The translations under genes and the position numbers were made by a program. The notes below the pieces were generated by a model. It was given only the letters and a program-made list of their open reading frames with translations. It made no database searches and was not told the DNA's origin. From a bacterium (GTDB taxonomy: Bacteria; Bacillota; Clostridia; Oscillospirales; Oscillospiraceae), in NCBI GenBank assembly GCA_004560375.1, contig SFVC01000016.1:1-64000 (forward strand): DNA of 64,000 bases. Reading direction: 5' to 3'. Below, piece by piece: positions 1-9,468 of this stretch. The stretch's first letter is position 1. The number at the start of each line of letters is the position of its first letter.

Positions 1-848
<848 letters not shown>

Positions 849-1064
849 AATGGTATCTATACAGCCTTTCAGCTGCACAAACCAAAATACTGAAACTTTT
901 CCAAGCTTCATTTAGAATTGATGAGACCCTTCATCACGCTGTTTCCAGCGCTCCGAAGGACTCAAGTCCTTCTGGTGCTTTCTCGTTTCTTCGTTGTTTA
1001 ATTTACAAGGTACAAGCCTGCGCTCCGCTTGCGCTCACGTCTCCTCGCCATGCGGAACTCTGAT

Positions 1065-1196
1065 AGTTTACCACGCGTCCGCGGATTTGTCAAGAGGTTT
1101 TTTCGCCGTCAGGCAAATTATTTTTTGCCCTCAGGGAGTCCGCCGCCCGTCTGCCGAACGCTTTGCTACTATACCAAACCCCACGCCCTTTGTCAA
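1065..1196 (-). promoter_or_regulatory. Tandem sigma-A promoters of the rRNA operon
   Basis: Two near-consensus promoters face the 16S gene. The upstream one has TTGACA (1196-1191), a 17-nt spacer and TATAGT (1173-1168). The downstream one has TTGACA (1093-1088), a 17-nt spacer and TAAACT (1070-1065). A-tracts on the transcribed strand just upstream (about 1200-1260) resemble an UP element. The approximately 220 nt between the second promoter and the 16S gene is the rRNA leader; it contains small stem-loops but no coding potential. Confidence 0.85.
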
Positions 1197-1338
1197 CACC
1201 TTTTTTCGTATTTTTCCCACCTTTTTGCAAGATTTTTTCCGACCACAAAATGTTGTCCTTTTCTTGCCTCCAAACCACTATTTTCGGTGCGCCGGGGGCG
1301 GGGCGTCTCCCCGGCTGTGCTCACCCGCCCCGCCTCCT

Positions 1339-2268
1339 TCAACTCCGGCCCGGCGACAGGATCAGCGTCAGCGCCGCCAGCGCCAGCCCCCCCAGGCACA
1401 GCGCCTCCGCCGTCAGCAGCGCCGGAACCCCCGCCAGCGCCAGCCCCAGCCCCGCTGCCACCGCTCCCGCGGGCCAGGGCCCCTCCCCCCAGCTCCGGGA
1501 CAGCAGCCCCGCCAGCGTCAGATCGGGCAGCAGCCACAGCGTGGAGATGAGCCCCTCCAGCCGGGCGCTGTCCCCCAGCAGGCCCGCCGCGGCAAAGAAC
1601 GGCCCCTCCGCCAGCGCCGCCGCCACCCGGGGGCTCAGCAGCCCCGCCGCCAGCAGCGCCAGCACCGCCGCCAGCAGCCCCAGTCCCCCCAGCCAGAGCA
1701 GCCCCCGGTGTACGCCCCCCGGCTCATCCTCTACCTTATATAGAAATGGCAGCGCGAACAGCCCGGTGGACAAGGTAACGCCCCCCGCCGCCAGCGACTG
1801 GGCCCAGCCCCCCGCCGGCTCCAGCACCCACGCCCAGTGCACCCGGGGCAGGCCCAACAGCAGCACCGCCGCCGCCGTCACCCCCGCCGCCAGCCAGAGG
1901 ATCTCCGCCGTCCGGAAGAAGGCCGTCCCCTTCCCCCAGCCCATCCAAACCAGCGGCAGGGCCAGCAAAAGGAGCGGCCACACCCCGCTCCCCCGGCCTG
2001 CTCCCGCCGCCTGAAGCCGCCCCGCCGACCGGGCCAGCACGTCCGACAGCAACACCGCGCCCCAGGCGCCGTACACAACCCGCAGCGCCGGGTGCAGGGG
2101 CCTGCGCCCCACCCGCCGCACCAGCAGCCATCCCAGCAGCACCCCGGCGGGCGCCCAGACCAGCAACCACCGCCAGTCCGCCCGCCCCGCGGCGGCGGCC
2201 GCCGCGGACAGTCCCCCGGTCATCACCGCCACCGACAGCTGCCGGGGAGACAACGCATCCCTGCTCAC
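1339..2268 (-). CDS. Spore germination permease, GerAB type (short)
   Basis: Integral membrane protein of 309 aa, almost entirely hydrophobic segments (about nine or ten predicted helices), starting with the SPRQLSV stretch typical of GerAB/YndE proteins. GerAB proteins are APC-superfamily subunits of the spore inner-membrane germinant receptor. I chose the GTG at 2268-2266 because it overlaps the TGA of the upstream gene (GTGA), the usual arrangement for translational coupling. It is shorter than the usual 360 aa, and Ala/Leu/Gly rich because of the high GC. It is the last gene of a gerAA-gerAC-gerAB operon. The assignment rests on context plus topology rather than on a strong motif. Confidence 0.8.
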   Translation of the reverse strand: MSRDALSPRQLSVAVMTGGLSAAAAAAGRADWRWLLVWAPAGVLLGWLLVRRVGRRPLHPALRVVYGAWGAVLLSDVLARSAGRLQAAGAGRGSGVWPLLLLALPLVWMGWGKGTAFFRTAEILWLAAGVTAAAVLLLGLPRVHWAWVLEPAGGWAQSLAAGGVTLSTGLFALPFLYKVEDEPGGVHRGLLWLGGLGLLAAVLALLAAGLLSPRVAAALAEGPFFAAAGLLGDSARLEGLISTLWLLPDLTLAGLLSRSWGEGPWPAGAVAAGLGLALAGVPALLTAEALCLGGLALAALTLILSPGRS

Positions 2269-2828
2269 GCCGCACCCCTCCACTCCTCCCAGTCCAGCAG
2301 CCAGGGCCCGTCCTCCCCCCCGGTGATCAGGGGCAGGCACAGCTCCTCCCCCCGGTAAAGCGCCGCCAGCGCCTCCACCACCGTGGGGGCCTCCATCCCC
2401 TGCCGCTCCAGCAGCTCCAGGGCGGAGGCGGGATCGGCGCAGTCCTCCAGCAGGGCAGCCGCCCCCTCCTCCGCCAGCCAGACGGTGCAGGCCGCCCCCA
2501 GCTCCTCGTTCCGCAGGGCGGTGAGCAGCACATTTTCCAGTTCCACGTCCCGCCCTACAATGAGATAAGAGACGCTGGTGAGGGACAGCTCCGACCGCCC
2601 CGACCAGGGCAGCCGCTCCAGCGCCCCGGCGAAGTCCGCCCCGGCGCAGGCCCCCCGGCTGGGGTTGTCCTGATCCTCCCCGCCGCACACCGCGGTCAGG
2701 ATCACCGGGCCAGGGCCGTCCACGCCCAGGGCCCGCACCAGGGCCAGCCCCTCCGGCTCCTTGGGGGCGGATCGCCCCCCCGCCAGCAGCACCGCCAGCC
2801 CAACGCCCACCAGCAGCAGTTTCCTCAT
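2265..2828 (-). CDS. Ger(x)C-like germinant receptor subunit, N-terminal domain only
   Basis: 187 aa. The N-terminus is a signal sequence (MRKLLLVGVGLAVLLAGG) followed by the RALGVDG..G..LTAVCGG and SYLIVGRDV segments seen at the start of Ger(x)C lipoproteins. Family members are usually 370-400 aa, so the C-terminal half is absent. The lipobox position expected to be Cys reads Gly (LLAGGRS), so lipid anchoring by the usual route seems impossible; the membrane helix may anchor it instead. The ATG at 2828 overlaps the gerAA stop (ATGA) and its own stop overlaps the GTG of the GerAB gene. Confidence 0.75.
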   Translation of the reverse strand: MRKLLLVGVGLAVLLAGGRSAPKEPEGLALVRALGVDGPGPVILTAVCGGEDQDNPSRGACAGADFAGALERLPWSGRSELSLTSVSYLIVGRDVELENVLLTALRNEELGAACTVWLAEEGAAALLEDCADPASALELLERQGMEAPTVVEALAALYRGEELCLPLITGGEDGPWLLDWEEWRGAA

Positions 2829-4345
2829 CCCTGGTTCCTCCTGTTGTCCGTATTCAAGTAGTCCGGCCGGGTTTTCACCTCGGGCAGCGGCTCCCGCAGC
2901 ACCGTGTGCCCCTCCTTCTGCCGCCCCGCGTTGGAGGCAAAGGGGGTCAGGTAGGCCACCCCGAAGGTCTCCAGCTTGGCCAGCCGGTACACCAGCGCCA
3001 GCCCGCCCAGCACCAGCCCCTTCAGCCCCAGCAGCCCTCCCGCCAGCGTCAGCCCGAACCGCCACAGCCGCAGGGCCCCGGCGAAATCCTGGCTTGGGGC
3101 TGTGTAGCCCGCGATGCCGGCGATGGCCACCACCACCAGCACCGCCGGGGACACCAGCTTGGCCTCCACCGCCGCCGAGCCCACCACCAGCCCGCCCAGG
3201 ATGGACACCGTCTGCCCGATGGACGAGGGCAGCCGCAGCCCCGCCTCCTGCAAGACCTCAAAGGCCAGCAGCATCACCAGCACCTCGGTGAGGGTGGAAA
3301 AGGGCACGCTGGCCTTGGCGGCGATGATGGACAGGGCCAGCTTCACCGGGATGAGCTGGGGGTAGAACAGCACCGCCGCCGCGTACAGCCCCGGCAGGAA
3401 CAGGGTGATGAGCATACACACATACCGCAGCACCGACAGCGCCCCCGCCACCGCCCAGCTGGTGCTCCGATCCTGCCCGGTGCGGAAGAAGCTGTCCAGG
3501 GTGGCGGGGAACAGCCACCCCATGGGGATGCCGTCCACAATCACCCCCACCCGTCCCTCCGCCAGCCCCGCGCAGAACCGGTCGGGCCGCTCGGTGTAGG
3601 CCGTCAGCGGGAAGGCCGTCCGGCTCTCGTCCGTCACGTACTGCTCCAGATTCCCCGTCATGAGCAGGGCGTCGATGTCGATCTGGCCCACCTTGGCCTT
3701 CACCTGCCGCGCCAGATCCGGATCCGCGATGCCCTCCACATAGAGCACGTCCACCGGCGTCACCGACTGCCGCCCCACGATCTGCTCCTCGATCCGCAGC
3801 TCCGGGGCCCGAAACCGCCGCCGCACCAGCGACGTGTTGGTTCGCAGGCTCTCCACAAAGGAGTCCCTGGCCCCCTTCACGTCGGGCTCGTTCTCCGGGT
3901 CGGAGACGGATCGCTTCTCCTCCGTCCCCGCCGACAGGGTGAGCGCCTGCTCTTTTCCCGGGAAAAACAGGGCCACCGAGCCGTCGATGAGGTCGAAGAT
4001 CACCTGGTCTGCGGTGTCCCGGCTGTTCACCACCAGCGAGTACAGCCCGCCCTTGAGCATCAGGTCGAAGGCGGCGTCCATGTCCGCCGCCTCCCGCAGG
4101 GCCCGGTTCTGGGTCAGGGGCCGCAGCACGTAGTCGCAGGCCCGCTCGTTGCGAACCTGCCCCGCGATGAACAGCATCTCCACCTGTCGGGCCGGGTCGT
4201 TGTTCAGGTACAGCGTCCGCCGGTTGAAGTCGGCGCAGCCCTCAAACACCCCCGCCACCCCGTCCGCCGTCAGTGGGACGGCATACCGGGGCTCCCGCCG
4301 GGGGTGGGGGGGCGGCGTCTCCTTTCGGGTTCCAAAAAATCCCAT
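2825..4345 (-). CDS. Spore germination protein GerAA family
   Basis: 506 aa. A soluble N-terminal region (about 1-290) contains the hallmark ENEPDVKGARDSFVESLRTN and GRQSVTPVDVLYVEGIADP stretches of GerA A-subunits, then four or five membrane helices (about 300-460) and a basic hydrophilic tail. It forms the ligand-gated channel of the germinant receptor in the spore inner membrane. I chose the ATG at 4345 because an AAAGGAGG Shine-Dalgarno lies 8 nt upstream. It is the first gene of the operon and has a sigma-G type promoter immediately upstream, consistent with forespore expression. Confidence 0.95.
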   Translation of the reverse strand: MGFFGTRKETPPPHPRREPRYAVPLTADGVAGVFEGCADFNRRTLYLNNDPARQVEMLFIAGQVRNERACDYVLRPLTQNRALREAADMDAAFDLMLKGGLYSLVVNSRDTADQVIFDLIDGSVALFFPGKEQALTLSAGTEEKRSVSDPENEPDVKGARDSFVESLRTNTSLVRRRFRAPELRIEEQIVGRQSVTPVDVLYVEGIADPDLARQVKAKVGQIDIDALLMTGNLEQYVTDESRTAFPLTAYTERPDRFCAGLAEGRVGVIVDGIPMGWLFPATLDSFFRTGQDRSTSWAVAGALSVLRYVCMLITLFLPGLYAAAVLFYPQLIPVKLALSIIAAKASVPFSTLTEVLVMLLAFEVLQEAGLRLPSSIGQTVSILGGLVVGSAAVEAKLVSPAVLVVVAIAGIAGYTAPSQDFAGALRLWRFGLTLAGGLLGLKGLVLGGLALVYRLAKLETFGVAYLTPFASNAGRQKEGHTVLREPLPEVKTRPDYLNTDNRRNQG

Positions 4346-4365
4346 GCGCCCGCCTCCTTTTGGCT

Positions 4366-4394
4366 CAGTATGCGCGTCCGGGGCGAAACTATGC
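4366..4394 (-). promoter_or_regulatory. Putative sigma-G promoter of the ger operon
   Basis: On the minus strand, GCATA (4394-4390), a 17-nt spacer and CATACTG (4372-4366) match the sigma-G pattern (GHATR, 17-18 nt, CATNNTA) at all but the last -10 base. It would give a leader of only about 15 nt before gerAA. Known gerA operons are sigma-G dependent, which supports the reading. Confidence 0.6.
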
Positions 4395-4447
4395 AAAAAA
4401 CAGGCAGAACCCCGATTTTTTGTCCAGCGATTCCACAGAAAAGCAAA

Positions 4448-4476
4448 TTGACTGCCGCGCATTACAGTGGTACACT
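4448..4476 (+). promoter_or_regulatory. Sigma-A promoter of nfnAB
   Basis: TTGACT (4448-4453), a 17-nt spacer and TACACT (4471-4476), followed 36 nt later by the nfnA start. It is divergent from the ger promoter; the two -35 regions lie about 54 bp apart. Confidence 0.6.
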
Positions 4477-4512
4477 ATAAAGACAAATCCCACAGGAAAC
4501 GAGGCGCAGCCC

Positions 4513-5355
4513 ATGTATCGCATTGTAAAAAAGCGTCCGCTCAACCCCACGGTCACCCTGCTGGAGGTGGAGGCCCCCGCCGTGGCCCGCAAGGCGGAGC
4601 CGGGGCAGTTCATCATCCTCCGGGTGGACGAGGAGGGGGAGCGCATCCCCCTGACCATCGCCGCCTTCGACCGGCAGGCGGGCACCGTCACCGTCATCTT
4701 CCAGATCGTGGGGGGCACCACCGAGAAGCTGAACCACAAGGAGGAGGGCGACTTCCTCCAGGACTTTGTGGGCCCCCTGGGTAAGGCCACCGAGACGGCG
4801 GGCCTGCGCCGGGTGGCCGTGGTGGGGGGCGGCGTGGGCACCGCCATCGCCTACCCGGTGGCCAAAAAGCTCCACGACGAGGGCTGCCACGTGGATCTCA
4901 TCGTGGGCTTCCGCAATAAGGATCTGGTGATCCTGGAGGAGGAGCTCAAGGCCGCCTCCACCCAGCTCATCATCGGCACCGACGACGGCTCCTACGGCAA
5001 AAAGACCCTGGTCACCGACCTGCTCAAGGAGCAGATCGAGACGGGGGCCAAGTACGACCGGGTCATCGCCATCGGCCCGGTGATCATGATGAAGTTCGTC
5101 TGCCAGCTGACGAAAGAGTACAACATCCCCACCGTGGTGTCCATGAACCCCATCATGATCGACGGCACGGGAATGTGCGGCTGCTGCCGTCTCACCGTGG
5201 GCGGGGAGACGAAATTCGCCTGCGTGGACGGCCCGGAGTTCGACGGCCATCAGGTGGACTTCGACGAGGCCATGGTGCGCGGCGCCATGTACAAGGACTT
5301 CGAGCGGCACGCCTACGAGGCGTCCTGCAACCTGTTCCAGCAGGAGGTGCGGTGA
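4513..5355 (+). CDS. nfnA: NfnA: NADH-dependent ferredoxin-NADP+ oxidoreductase, small subunit
   Basis: 280 aa, matching the family length. It has an FAD-binding ferredoxin-reductase fold (about 1-95), an NAD-binding Rossmann domain with GGGVGTAIAYPVAK (about 100-115) and a C-terminal cluster motif with MCGCC and a later Cys (about 220-237) that binds a [2Fe-2S] centre. With the next gene it forms the cytosolic electron-bifurcating transhydrogenase that couples NADH and ferredoxin to NADPH. The ATG at 4513 is where similarity to dihydroorotate dehydrogenase electron-transfer subunits begins. Stop and next start are one base apart. Confidence 0.92.
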   Translation: MYRIVKKRPLNPTVTLLEVEAPAVARKAEPGQFIILRVDEEGERIPLTIAAFDRQAGTVTVIFQIVGGTTEKLNHKEEGDFLQDFVGPLGKATETAGLRRVAVVGGGVGTAIAYPVAKKLHDEGCHVDLIVGFRNKDLVILEEELKAASTQLIIGTDDGSYGKKTLVTDLLKEQIETGAKYDRVIAIGPVIMMKFVCQLTKEYNIPTVVSMNPIMIDGTGMCGCCRLTVGGETKFACVDGPEFDGHQVDFDEAMVRGAMYKDFERHAYEASCNLFQQEVR

Positions 5356-5356
5356 A

Positions 5357-6769
5357 ATGCCCAACATGAGGCCGGATAAGAACCCCATGCCCCACCAGGA
5401 TCCCCAGGCGCGGGCCGCCAACTTCGACGAGGTGGCCCTGGGCTACACCCAGGAGCAGGCCGTGGACGAAGCCCAGCGCTGCCTCAACTGCAAGAACAGC
5501 CCCTGCGTGTCCGGCTGCCCGGTGCAGATCCGGATTCCCGAATTCATCGCCAAAGTGGCCGAGGGCGACTTCGAGGGGGCCTACCAGATCATTGTCCAGG
5601 ACAGCGCCCTGCCCGCCGTGTGCGGCCGCGTGTGCCCCCAGGAGAGCCAGTGCGAGGCCAAGTGCGTCCGGGGGATCAAGGGCGAGCCGGTGGCCATCGG
5701 TCGTCTGGAGCGGTTCGTGGCCGACTGGCACAACGCCAACGCCGCCGGGAAACCTGTCAAGCCCGCCCCCAACGGCCACAAGGTGGCGGTGATCGGCTCC
5801 GGCCCGGCGGGCCTGACCTGCGCCGGGGATCTGGCCAAGAAGGGCTACGACGTGACGGTGTTCGAGGCCCTGCACCTGGCGGGGGGCGTGCTGGTGTACG
5901 GCATCCCCGAGTTCCGCCTGCCCAAGTCCATCGTCCAGAAGGAGGTGGACACCCTCAAGGAGCTGGGCGTGAAGATCGAGACCAATATGGTCATCGGCCG
6001 CTGCATCACCATCGACGAGCTCAAAGAGGAGCTGGGCTTCGAGGCGGTGTTCATCGGCTCCGGCGCGGGCCTGCCCAAGTTCATGAACATACCGGGGGAG
6101 AACCTGAAGGGCGTGTACTCCGCCAACGAGTTCCTCACCCGGATCAACCTGATGAAGGCCTACAAGGACGGCGCGGACACCCCCATCCAGCACAGCACGA
6201 AGGTGGCGGTGGTGGGGGGCGGCAACGTGGCCATGGACGCGGCCCGGTGCGCCCGCCGTCTGGGGGCCCAGGTGTACATCGTCTACCGCCGCAGCGAGAA
6301 GGAGCTGCCCGCCCGGGCGGAGGAGGTGGAGCACGCCAAGGAGGAGGGTATCATCTTCAAGACCCTCACCAACCCCACCGAGATCCTGGGCTACCACAAC
6401 CCGGACGACCCCCGGGATCCCAGGAACGGCTCCGTGACCGGCATCCGCTGCGTGGAGATGGAGCTGGGCGAACCGGACGCCTCGGGCCGCCGCCGTCCCA
6501 TCGTAAAGGAGGGCAGCGAGTTTGAGATCGCGCTGGACTGCGTGATCATGGCCCTGGGCACCAGCCCCAACCCGCTGATCAAGTCCACCACCCAGGGGCT
6601 GGACACGGAGAAATGGGGCGGCATCATCGCCGACGAGCACGGCCTCACCAGCCGGGAGAACGTGTACGCCGGCGGCGACGCGGTGACGGGCGCGGCCACG
6701 GTGATCCTGGCCATGGGCGCGGGCAAGACCGCCGCCCAGGCCATTGACGAGGCCCTTGCCAAGAAATAA
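5357..6769 (+). CDS. nfnB: NfnB: NADPH-dependent bifurcating transhydrogenase, GltD-like large subunit
   Basis: 470 aa. The N-terminal domain has two cysteine groups, CLNCKNSPCVSGCP (about 42-55) and CGRVCPQESQCEAKC (about 89-104), for two [4Fe-4S] clusters. Then come FAD- and NADPH-binding Rossmann motifs GSGPAGLTCAGDLA (about 146) and GGGNVAMDAAR (about 285), and the C-terminal GGDAVTGAATVI. This is the glutamate-synthase-small-subunit-like fold. It could be called GltA/GltD by similarity alone, but pairing with NfnA and the absence of a glutamate synthase large subunit point to NfnAB. A terminator follows. Confidence 0.92.
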   Translation: MPNMRPDKNPMPHQDPQARAANFDEVALGYTQEQAVDEAQRCLNCKNSPCVSGCPVQIRIPEFIAKVAEGDFEGAYQIIVQDSALPAVCGRVCPQESQCEAKCVRGIKGEPVAIGRLERFVADWHNANAAGKPVKPAPNGHKVAVIGSGPAGLTCAGDLAKKGYDVTVFEALHLAGGVLVYGIPEFRLPKSIVQKEVDTLKELGVKIETNMVIGRCITIDELKEELGFEAVFIGSGAGLPKFMNIPGENLKGVYSANEFLTRINLMKAYKDGADTPIQHSTKVAVVGGGNVAMDAARCARRLGAQVYIVYRRSEKELPARAEEVEHAKEEGIIFKTLTNPTEILGYHNPDDPRDPRNGSVTGIRCVEMELGEPDASGRRRPIVKEGSEFEIALDCVIMALGTSPNPLIKSTTQGLDTEKWGGIIADEHGLTSRENVYAGGDAVTGAATVILAMGAGKTAAQAIDEALAKK

Positions 6770-6784
6770 AAGGTGTGCTATCAT

Positions 6785-6812
6785 AACTGCCGGGGTTTGT
6801 TCCCCGGCAGTT
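6785..6812 (+). terminator. Rho-independent terminator after nfnB
   Basis: Perfect 11-bp stem AACTGCCGGGG/CCCCGGCAGTT with a short loop, followed by ATTTTG. Confidence 0.85.
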
Positions 6813-6831
6813 ATTTTGTGAGGCGGTTGTT

Positions 6832-7266
6832 ATGGTGCGAGAGGCTAAGCGTGAAGATTTAGACGGGATTTTGAAACTATATCTGTGCCTGCACGAGACA
6901 TCTGTGCCTGAATTGACAGAGCATTTGACGGCTGTCTGGAACCAAATTTTATCGGATAAAAACCACCATTTGATTGTCAATGAGTTGGACGGGGAAATCC
7001 TCTCTTCCTGTGTCTGCGTCATTATTCCCAACCTGACCCGGAATGTGCGCCCATACGCATTTGTGGAAAATGTGGTGACCCATTCAGGACACAGAGGAAA
7101 AGGCTACGCCACGCAGTGCCTAGACTATGCGAAAGCTGTGGCAGAAAAGCAAAATTGCTACAAAATTATGCTTTTGACCGGCTCAAAAGAGCAAACGACG
7201 CTGGATTTCTACACCCGTGCCGGGTATAACTGCACCGATAAGACAGCCTTTATCCAATGGCTGTAA
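6832..7266 (+). CDS. GNAT family N-acetyltransferase
   Basis: 144 aa with a complete GNAT fold: an N-terminal VREAKREDLDGILKLYL and the acetyl-CoA pyrophosphate-binding signature VVTHSGHRGKGYATQCL (about 82-98), ending with DFYTRAGYNC. Substrate unknown. It is visibly richer in A+T (TTT, AAA, TTA codons) than its neighbours, which suggests recent acquisition. The ATG at 6832 has GAGGCGG about 8 nt upstream. It is independent of nfnB (a terminator intervenes) and may be cotranscribed with lspA. Confidence 0.85.
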   Translation: MVREAKREDLDGILKLYLCLHETSVPELTEHLTAVWNQILSDKNHHLIVNELDGEILSSCVCVIIPNLTRNVRPYAFVENVVTHSGHRGKGYATQCLDYAKAVAEKQNCYKIMLLTGSKEQTTLDFYTRAGYNCTDKTAFIQWL

Positions 7267-7293
7267 AAATCGTTTCAAAGAAAGGCTGATCCC

Positions 7294-7794
7294 ATGTTTT
7301 ACGCCATTTTAACCGTCGCCCTGGTGGCACTCGACCAGGCGGTCAAGATCCTCGTCCGCGCCAATATCCCCCTGGGCGCGGACGTCCCCTTTCTCCCCTA
7401 TATTTTAGACTTGACTTATGTCCAAAATACAGGCGCGGCCTTCTCCCTCCTGCGCCAGCACACCTGGCTGCTCACCCTCATCTCTGCCGTGGTGGTGGCG
7501 GCCATGTGCTGGCTCATCGTCAAGGGCTATTTCAAAAACGCCCTGGGCCGCTGGGCCGCCGCCCTGGTGTTAGCCGGGGGCATGGGCAACCTCATCGACC
7601 GGGTGCTGCTGGGCTATGTCACCGATATGTTCCAGACCGTATTCATGGACTTCGCCGTGTTCAACGTGGCGGACTGCTGCATCACCATCGGCGTGCCCCT
7701 GCTGTTCCTGTACGTGTGGTTCTACGTGGGCAAGGACGAGAAAAAGGAGGGCGGAGCCGATGACGCTGCCCAGCTTCCCCCTGACGGTCAGTGA
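7294..7794 (+). CDS. lspA: Lipoprotein signal peptidase II
   Basis: 166 aa with four membrane helices. The conserved blocks are DQAVKILV near the N-terminus, VQNTGAAFSLL (about 46), GNLIDRV (about 107-113) and VFNVADCCIT (about 124-133). The last two carry the catalytic aspartates of family A8. It cleaves prolipoprotein signal peptides in the cytoplasmic membrane. The 3' end overlaps the rluD start by 35 nt, a common lspA-rluD coupling in Firmicutes. Confidence 0.96.
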   Translation: MFYAILTVALVALDQAVKILVRANIPLGADVPFLPYILDLTYVQNTGAAFSLLRQHTWLLTLISAVVVAAMCWLIVKGYFKNALGRWAAALVLAGGMGNLIDRVLLGYVTDMFQTVFMDFAVFNVADCCITIGVPLLFLYVWFYVGKDEKKEGGADDAAQLPPDGQ

Positions 7795-8671
7795 ACCGGG
7801 CCGGGCGGACGCGGTGATCTCCGCGGCGCTGGACGGCCTGACCCGCTCGGCGGCCCAGCGCTGGCTGGAGGAGGGCCGGGTGACGCTGGACGGCAGGCCG
7901 CTGAAAAAGAACGCCCGCCTCCAGCCCGGGGACACGGTGCTGATCACGCCCCCCCAACCCCAGCCCATCGATCTCGCCCCCCAGGACATCCCCCTGGACG
8001 TGGCCTATGAGGACGGCGACGTGATTGTGGTGAACAAGCCGGTGGGCATGGTAGTCCACCCCGCCCCCGGCCACCCGGACGGCACGCTGGTCAACGCCCT
8101 GTTATATCACTGCGGCAATAGCCTGTCCGGCATCAACGGCGAGCTGCGCCCCGGCATCGTCCACCGCATCGACCGGGACACCTCCGGCCTGATTATCGCG
8201 GCGAAAAACGACCGGGCCCACCTGTCCCTGGCGGCCCAGCTCCAGGATCACTCCCTGTTCCGCCTGTACCACGCCGTGGCGGCGGGCGGATTCAAGGAGG
8301 ACAGCGGCACCGTCACCGCCCCCATCGCCCGCCACAAAACCGACCGCAAGCGGATGGCCGTCACCCCTGACGGCCGGGAGGCGGTCACCCACTGGCAGGT
8401 GGTGGACAGTCAAAACGGCCTTACCCACCTGACCTGCCGCCTGGAGACGGGCCGCACCCACCAGATCCGCGTCCACCTGGCCCACATCGGCCACCCCCTG
8501 CTGGGGGACACGGTGTACGGCGCGAAAAAGCCCGTCCCGGGTCTGGCGGGCCAGTGCCTCCACGCGGCGCAGCTCACCTTCACCCACCCCTCCACCGGGG
8601 AGCGCCTGACGGTGGCCGCCCCTCTGCCCGACTGGTTCACGGCAGTTTTAAACCGTTACGGCCTGCAATAA
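7760..8671 (+). CDS. rluD: RluD-type pseudouridine synthase
   Basis: 303 aa. An N-terminal S4 RNA-binding domain (about 1-65) precedes the RluA/RluD catalytic domain, with PVGMVVHPAPGH (about 93) and the catalytic-Asp motif HRIDRDTSGLIIAAK (about 133-147), and TGRTHQIRVHLAHIGHPLLGD near 230. It isomerises uridines, probably in 23S rRNA. The chosen ATG (7760) has AAAGGAGG upstream and lies inside the end of lspA. The paralogue cannot be fixed from sequence alone. Confidence 0.93.
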   Translation: MTLPSFPLTVSEPGRADAVISAALDGLTRSAAQRWLEEGRVTLDGRPLKKNARLQPGDTVLITPPQPQPIDLAPQDIPLDVAYEDGDVIVVNKPVGMVVHPAPGHPDGTLVNALLYHCGNSLSGINGELRPGIVHRIDRDTSGLIIAAKNDRAHLSLAAQLQDHSLFRLYHAVAAGGFKEDSGTVTAPIARHKTDRKRMAVTPDGREAVTHWQVVDSQNGLTHLTCRLETGRTHQIRVHLAHIGHPLLGDTVYGAKKPVPGLAGQCLHAAQLTFTHPSTGERLTVAAPLPDWFTAVLNRYGLQ

Positions 8672-8684
8672 GGAGGCGCACACC

Positions 8685-9452
8685 ATGCCAAGTCTATATG
8701 ATCGTGCAGATATTTACGACCTGATCGAAAATGAGGAGCGCCACGGCTGGTATAAGCGGCACTGGGAGACCGTCCTGCGGGACACGGGGATTCATTCTCT
8801 GCTGGACGTGAGCATCGGCTCAGGCAGCGTCACCCTGCCGCTGGCAGAGTTGGGGGTGCGGCTGTCCGGCTCCGACCTGAGCGGGGCCATGTTGGAAAAC
8901 TGCGCCAAAAAGGCGGACGGGCCGGGGCTCCCGGTGGAGTTGAAGCAAAGCGACTTTCGGGATCTGTCCTGCTGGGCGGGCCGGGCCTTTGACTGCGTAG
9001 CCAGTACGGGCAACTCCCTTGCCTATGTTACCAACAGCGAAGTGCAGGACGTGCTGGCCCGGATGGACGGGCTGGTCAAGCCGGGGGGATATCTCTATTT
9101 CGACACCCGCAACTGGGACGCCATCCTGGAGACGCGCCAGCGTTTCTATCTCTATAACCCGTTTTTCGACGGCGATACCCGGGTGAACCTGATGCAGGTA
9201 TGGGATTATCCTGCCGATGGCTCCATCATCTTCAACCTGCTGTACACCTTTGAGCGGGACAACAGGATCTTCCAAAAGGAAATTTTTGAGGAGCGATACC
9301 ACCCCATACCCCGGAAGCTCTTGCTGGACGCACTGGCAGAACTGGGGTATCAGGAGGTGCGGCAGTTCCCCTTCCCCGCCTTTGTGAACCGGGATCCGGA
9401 ACAGGCCGAGTGGTACTGTGTTCTGGCCCGGAAGCCGTTGGGGATCGCATAA
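8685..9452 (+). CDS. SAM-dependent class I methyltransferase
   Basis: 255 aa. Motif I reads LLDVSIGSGSVTLPLAELG (about 43-61), then a GSDLSGAMLENC acidic-loop region and FDCVASTGNSLAYV (motif II-like, about 102). The GSGS variant of the glycine loop is slightly unusual. Family members methylate small molecules such as glycine or unknown substrates. AGGAGG lies 8 nt before the ATG. It follows rluD by 13 nt and is likely in the same operon. Confidence 0.85.
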   Translation: MPSLYDRADIYDLIENEERHGWYKRHWETVLRDTGIHSLLDVSIGSGSVTLPLAELGVRLSGSDLSGAMLENCAKKADGPGLPVELKQSDFRDLSCWAGRAFDCVASTGNSLAYVTNSEVQDVLARMDGLVKPGGYLYFDTRNWDAILETRQRFYLYNPFFDGDTRVNLMQVWDYPADGSIIFNLLYTFERDNRIFQKEIFEERYHPIPRKLLLDALAELGYQEVRQFPFPAFVNRDPEQAEWYCVLARKPLGIA

Positions 9453-9468
9453 GGGGGCGGGGTGTTTT

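Noticed and set aside
1029..1743. Overlapping plus-strand Pro/Arg-rich frames over the ger genes.
   Set aside because: They are GC-driven shadows of the minus-strand gerAB gene and the rRNA leader.
5357..6769. Glutamate synthase small subunit (GltD).
   Set aside because: No large subunit is present, and the gene is coupled to an NfnA-type partner.
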